Source of the DNA: Lachnospiraceae bacterium
GTDB taxonomy: Bacteria; Bacillota; Clostridia; Lachnospirales; Lachnospiraceae
Assembly (NCBI GenBank): GCA_017614155.1
Contig: JAGACK010000017.1
Coordinates: 62,001 to 126,000, forward strand
Direction of reading: 5' to 3'
Length of the DNA stretch: 64,000 bases
Shown here in pieces: positions 60,404 to 64,000 of this stretch. The notes below the pieces were generated by a model. The model worked only from the letters and a program-made list of their open reading frames with translations, was not told the DNA's origin and ran no database searches. The translations under genes and the position numbers were made by a program. Every line of letters begins with the position of its first letter. Within the stretch, counting starts at the first letter, position 1.

Positions 60404-61300
60404 TCATAATTTTTTTCTGACATAGTTGTTCTTCCCGCACTCCTGCGCAAGTCCGCAAAGTCTCAGCTTTAATAATGCATCATGCACATCCTGAAGTGTC
60501 AGTCCCGATAAAGACATGAGTTCATCGGTTTTTTTGGGATACATATCCAGGAGATCATAGATCACCTTTTCTTTTCCTGCAATCCCTGCCCTTCTCGGGA
60601 TCTTTTTTTCTTTTGACTCATTACCGGATGTATTCTCAGCGGAGGCATCGGACCCGAAAAGATCTCTTAGGATACAGTCCGGATTCAGGGCAATAAGCGC
60701 GCCTTCCGATATGAGTCTGTTTGTTCCAGCCGACATCGGATCATTTATCCTTCCGGGCACGGCAAAAACATCCTTGCCCTGATCAAGTGCGTATCTTACC
60801 GTTATCCCGGTTCCGGAGCGGATTCTAGCTTCGATGACAAGCAGGACATCACACAGCGCAGCGATTATCCTGTTTCTCTGGGCGAAATAAGCCGGCAGCG
60901 GAGCTGTTCCGGGAGGCTGTTCCGATATAATCCCTCCCTCATTCAGGATCTCTTCATACAGGCTTTCATTACATTTCGGATAGATAACATCCGGGCCGGA
61001 TCCGAGCACGGCAAATGTCGACCCGCCTGCAGACAGCGCCGCCTTCTGCGAAATTCCGTCGACACCGCACGCCATTCCACTAATAATCTGGACGCCGTTT
61101 GCCGCAAGTTCCGACCCGAAATACTCCGCAACCTTTGCACCATACATTGAACACTGCCTTGACCCCACTATAGCGACGCTCTTCTTCGATTCATCCGGAA
61201 GACATCCCCTGACATAGATCCCTGCCGGCGGGTTTTGTATTTCCTTTAGTTTTTCCGGAAACTCTTTTTCAAATCCGGTGATATATCTTATATCATCCAT
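60404..61300 (-). CDS. dprA: DNA-processing protein DprA
   Basis: DprA protects incoming single-stranded DNA and loads RecA during natural transformation. The 298-residue protein has the Rossmann-fold core motifs: VGSRQCSMYG, ISGMACGVDGISQKAAL and VLGSGPDVIYP, followed by GIISEQPPG and a short C-terminal winged-helix (KKTDELMSLSGLTLQDVHDAL). The N-terminal helix-hairpin part is short. It overlaps comM by eight bases. The order dprA-topA-codY is as in Bacillus. Confidence 0.95.
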   Translation of the reverse strand: MDDIRYITGFEKEFPEKLKEIQNPPAGIYVRGCLPDESKKSVAIVGSRQCSMYGAKVAEYFGSELAANGVQIISGMACGVDGISQKAALSAGGSTFAVLGSGPDVIYPKCNESLYEEILNEGGIISEQPPGTAPLPAYFAQRNRIIAALCDVLLVIEARIRSGTGITVRYALDQGKDVFAVPGRINDPMSAGTNRLISEGALIALNPDCILRDLFGSDASAENTSGNESKEKKIPRRAGIAGKEKVIYDLLDMYPKKTDELMSLSGLTLQDVHDALLKLRLCGLAQECGKNNYVRKKL

Positions 61301-62831
61301 TCCAGTACCTCCTGTCTATGCTTTTGTATGCTATCGCCTCACTGATATGCATTTCCTTTATGGCTTCGCTTCCGTCAAGATCTGCTATCGTTCTTGCGCA
61401 CTTGATGATCCTGTGACAGCTTCTTGCCGATAATCCAAGCATCTCATAGGCTTTCTTCAGCAGTCTCTCCTCTTTTTTGCCAAGACGGCAGTATTTTTCC
61501 ACATCCCTTGATCTCAGTTCACTGTTAAACCTTATTCCGGTCCCTTTGTACCTTTCCTGCTGGATCGCTGCCGCCTTTTCAACCCTTTTCCTGATGGTTT
61601 CGCTGGACTCGTTCTTTTCCGAGCTTTTGCACAGTTCTTCAAATCCCATCCTTGATGCCTCTACACAGATATCGATCCTGTCAAGCAGCGGACCTGAAAT
61701 TCTCGAAAGATACTTTTTCACATCGCTTTCCGTACAGCTGCATCTGCTTCTGTCGGGATAATAACCGCATTTACATGGATTCATCGCAGCGCACAGAAGA
61801 AAATCGGCAGGATATATATAATTTCCGTGAGTCCTTGAAATCCGAACCTCCCTGTCCTCAAGCGGCTGACGCAGGATCTCAAGAGCGCTTTTTGAAAATT
61901 CGGGGAGTTCGTCAAGAAACAGGACTCCCTTGTGCGCAAGAGAACACTCGCCCGGCTTCGGTATGGTACCGCCGCCTGAAAGAGCCTGTGGAGTTATGGT
62001 ATGATGGGGATTTACGAATGGTCTGCAGGTAACCAGACCGTCTTTGTTTGAAAGGAGACCTGAAATACTGTAGATTTTTGTCAGTTCCATGCACTCTTTT
62101 GAAGAAAGCGCCGGAAGTATGCCGGGAAGTCTTTTTGCCGCCATGGTCTTGCCCGCTCCCGGAGGCCCGATTATCAGGATATTGTGCATTCCTGCAGCCG
62201 CTATCTCCATGGCTCTTTTCACTTCCTGCTGGCCGTTCACTTCACTGAAATCGGCATTTTCCGTTTTACCATTCTTCAGAAGAAGATCTTCAAGATCATT
62301 TTTTACAGGTTCAATCAAAATCTTCCCAGTCAGATACAAAAGCGTTTCTTCTATCGATTCGACACCTATGACATCAATGCCTTCTATGATGCTTCCCTCT
62401 TCGACATTGTCAAGCGGCACGATACATTTCTTAAAGCCACGCATTCTTGCTTCTATCACCATCGGAAGTATCCCCGGCACCGGCATGACCTTTCCCTGAA
62501 GGTTCAGTTCGCCGAATATCATCATCCCGCCGGTCATTGACGGATCGATCATTTCCATCGCCGTCATCAGTGATACCGCAACAGCAAGGTCAAAGGAAGT
62601 TCCGTTCTTTCTGATATCCCCCGGCGAGATGTTCACGGTTATCCTTTTAGGCGGCATATGTATGCCGCTGTTTTTCAGTGCAGTCCTCACTCTTTCTCTT
62701 GCCTCATTAACCTCCTTTGCGAGATATCCGACCATATCAAATACCGGCAGACCGTCGGAAATGTCCGCCTCGACACAGACCTGTCTTGCCTCAAGACCGA
62801 TCATGGCCAGTGAATTTACACTGCCGTACAT
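61293..62831 (-). CDS. comM: YifB/ComM-family AAA+ ATPase
   Basis: ComM is a hexameric helicase that aids branch migration during transformation. The 512-residue protein has the N-terminal ChlI-like domain (LVGYLAKEVNEARERVRTAL-type opening, ...PVFDMVG), the AAA+ Walker A GPPGAGKTMAAKRLPG, Walker B VLFLDELPEF, and a C-terminal Mg-chelatase-like zinc segment (MNPCKCGYYPD, CSC) and helical domain. AAGGAGG precedes the ATG. It overlaps dprA, forming a competence-like pair. Confidence 0.94.
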   Translation of the reverse strand: MYGSVNSLAMIGLEARQVCVEADISDGLPVFDMVGYLAKEVNEARERVRTALKNSGIHMPPKRITVNISPGDIRKNGTSFDLAVAVSLMTAMEMIDPSMTGGMMIFGELNLQGKVMPVPGILPMVIEARMRGFKKCIVPLDNVEEGSIIEGIDVIGVESIEETLLYLTGKILIEPVKNDLEDLLLKNGKTENADFSEVNGQQEVKRAMEIAAAGMHNILIIGPPGAGKTMAAKRLPGILPALSSKECMELTKIYSISGLLSNKDGLVTCRPFVNPHHTITPQALSGGGTIPKPGECSLAHKGVLFLDELPEFSKSALEILRQPLEDREVRISRTHGNYIYPADFLLCAAMNPCKCGYYPDRSRCSCTESDVKKYLSRISGPLLDRIDICVEASRMGFEELCKSSEKNESSETIRKRVEKAAAIQQERYKGTGIRFNSELRSRDVEKYCRLGKKEERLLKKAYEMLGLSARSCHRIIKCARTIADLDGSEAIKEMHISEAIAYKSIDRRYWNG

Positions 62832-62893
62832 AATAAAAACCTCCTTATGAAATTATTTTGGATTAAAAAGAAAACTATGAAAAAAAGAAAACC

Positions 62894-63940
62894 TCAGACC
62901 AGATTTCTCATAACTTCCGTATTCTCTGAGTATCTGACGGCGGTATCGGCATCTATGACTCCGCCTCTGTAAAGACCCAGGATGGATTCATCCATGGTAA
63001 ACATTCCCTTGTCATGCCCTTTGTGCATAAGACCAGCAAGCGCTGACAGTTTCCCTGCCCTGATGGCATTCCTTGTTTCACTGTCCGAGATCAGCACCTC
63101 GTAAGCGGCCCTTCTGCTGCCATCCCTTGTCGGAAGCAGCTGCCTGCATACCACTCCCTCCAGTGCCGACGCAAGCCTGAACAGTGCCGATGCTCTCTCT
63201 GAGCCTTCAAACAGATCCACCATGCCCGCTATTACATCTCTTGCCGAGTTGAAAAAAGAAGCGCAGAATACAAGTTTTCCGTTTTCCACGGCCCTGAACA
63301 CGGCCATCAGCTCTTTCCTGGTATCAAGCCTTGATACGAAAATTACATCGGGATCCTCCCTTAACGCACAGTCAAGCGCCTCCTCATATGAAGAAGCATC
63401 TATGCCTATCTCCCTCTGATTCACTATCGAACGCTTATGCTCATGGATATATTCAATGGGATCCTCTAATGTGATGATGTTTTTTTCCTGCTCTGAATTG
63501 ATATGATCCAAAAGAGCGGCAAGCATCGTAGACTTGCCTGAACCCGAAGGGCCGGAAATAATGAACAGTCCCCTGTCCATTTCGCAAAATCTCAAGACCT
63601 GACCGGGAATGGAAAGGCTGGCCGGATCAGGAAGAACACGATCGACTATCCTTATGGCTATGGTTATGGCGCCTCTCTGTTTATAGGCATTGACACGGAA
63701 CCTCCCATCTCCGGAAGAAACCGAAACATCAATGTAGCCGTCTCTTTCAAATATCCTGCGCTGTTCTTCATCGATCAGATCCAGAAGGACTGCCAGACAG
63801 TCAGACTGCGACATTTTCTGAAGATGAGAATCCGTTAATCTTCCATGGATCCTGTAGCGTGCTGATGTGCCGCAGCAAATATGGACGTCGGATGCTCCTT
63901 TCAGGGCAGCATCGGAAAGAAGGCCCCATATATCGATCAT
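62894..63940 (-). CDS. PilT-like type IV pilus retraction ATPase, with degenerate Walker B and His box
   Basis: PilT retracts type IV pili. The 348-residue protein has the PilT length and N-terminal domain, an intact Walker A (SGPSGSGKSTM, residues 129-139) and an intact Asp box (LEDPIEYIHEHKRSIVNQREIG region, 159-180). The Walker B segment, however, reads DPDVIFVSRLDTRKE (197-210) where PilT has DPDVILVGEMRD, so the catalytic glutamate is an arginine (R204) and the following RD is changed. The His box reads FCASFFNSA (225-233) where PilT has FGTLHTTSA, with the histidine replaced by phenylalanine. There is no frameshift. It may be a regulatory pseudo-ATPase; it lies next to comM and dprA. 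Confidence 0.8.
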   Translation of the reverse strand: MIDIWGLLSDAALKGASDVHICCGTSARYRIHGRLTDSHLQKMSQSDCLAVLLDLIDEEQRRIFERDGYIDVSVSSGDGRFRVNAYKQRGAITIAIRIVDRVLPDPASLSIPGQVLRFCEMDRGLFIISGPSGSGKSTMLAALLDHINSEQEKNIITLEDPIEYIHEHKRSIVNQREIGIDASSYEEALDCALREDPDVIFVSRLDTRKELMAVFRAVENGKLVFCASFFNSARDVIAGMVDLFEGSERASALFRLASALEGVVCRQLLPTRDGSRRAAYEVLISDSETRNAIRAGKLSALAGLMHKGHDKGMFTMDESILGLYRGGVIDADTAVRYSENTEVMRNLV

Positions 63941-64000
63941 ATATTAACGCCCATTTTCCTTAACGAATCATGATCCATGACGCAGCGGTTATCCAGCGTC
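63937..64000 (-). CDS. C-terminal end of an unknown gene (partial)
   Basis: An open frame enters the window at its right edge on the minus strand and ends in a TGA that overlaps the ATG of the PilT-like gene (ATGA). The visible 20 residues, TLDNRCVMDHDSLRKMGVNI, match no family I can name. The four-base overlap is the standard operon junction used all over this window, which supports a real gene. Confidence 0.55.
   Translation of the reverse strand, partial: TLDNRCVMDHDSLRKMGVNI

Noticed and set aside
1..64000. CRISPR arrays, insertion sequences, prophage or defence islands
   Set aside because: No regularly spaced repeats, transposase or integrase genes, or restriction/defence families were seen; the window is ordinary chromosomal core apart from the glycosyltransferase insertion.

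Overview
The window reads as a chromosomal core segment of a motile, monoderm member of the Clostridia, most likely Lachnospiraceae (inference). The evidence is the gene order dprA-topA-codY-flgB..., followed by flhG-cheB-cheA-cheW-cheC-cheD-sigD-swrB-rpsB-tsf, which matches the Bacillus subtilis order; FliY, CheC and CheD are present; and the macromolecular-synthesis operon is dgt-dnaG-rpoD-trmK. Almost every gene lies on the minus strand. The only well supported plus-strand gene is a glycosyltransferase inserted in the flagellar locus. I see no tRNA, rRNA, CRISPR array, insertion sequence or prophage.

Reading in the direction of transcription (high to low coordinates): 64.0-57.4 kb carries the end of an unknown gene, a degenerate PilT-like ATPase, comM, dprA, topA and codY. 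From 57.2 to 45.3 kb is a first flagellar operon (flgB-flgC-fliE-F-G-H-I-J-motE-fliK-flgD-TIGR02530-flgE) with a good housekeeping promoter in front of flgB and a sigma-D-type promoter in front of fliK. At 45.2-43.7 kb the operon is interrupted by the plus-strand glycosyltransferase, a two-way terminator, a divergent promoter region and a short flbD/swrD gene. From 43.9 to 20.3 kb a second operon of 27 genes runs flbD-motA-motB-fliL-M-Y-cheY-fliO-P-Q-R-flhB-A-F-G-PilZ-cheB-A-W-C-D-(unknown)-sigD-fapA-like-(unknown)-swrB-like-(MltG-like domain protein), ending in a terminator. flhG carries a one-base frameshift.

From 20.3 to 16.7 kb: rpsB with a structured leader, tsf, ilvE and a small membrane protein. 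From 16.7 to 9.2 kb: dgt-dnaG-rpoD-trmK-nif3-nucleoside kinase and the RNase P RNA gene. Then proA with its own promoter. From 7.8 to 0.3 kb is a tightly overlapping operon: pyrB-pyrI-chorismate mutase-AAA ATPase-ppx-ppk-HAD phosphatase, with an intrinsic terminator placed directly in front of pyrB that looks like an attenuator. The first 343 bases are AT-rich and hold two large inverted repeats upstream of a minus-strand gene that starts off the window.

The flagellar and chemotaxis genes together supply the rod, hook and export apparatus, the switch (FliG/FliM/FliY), stator (MotA/MotB), CheA-CheW-CheY signalling with the CheC/CheD/FliY adaptation branch, c-di-GMP braking (PilZ) and the late sigma factor. 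Flagellin, receptor and cheR genes are not in the window.
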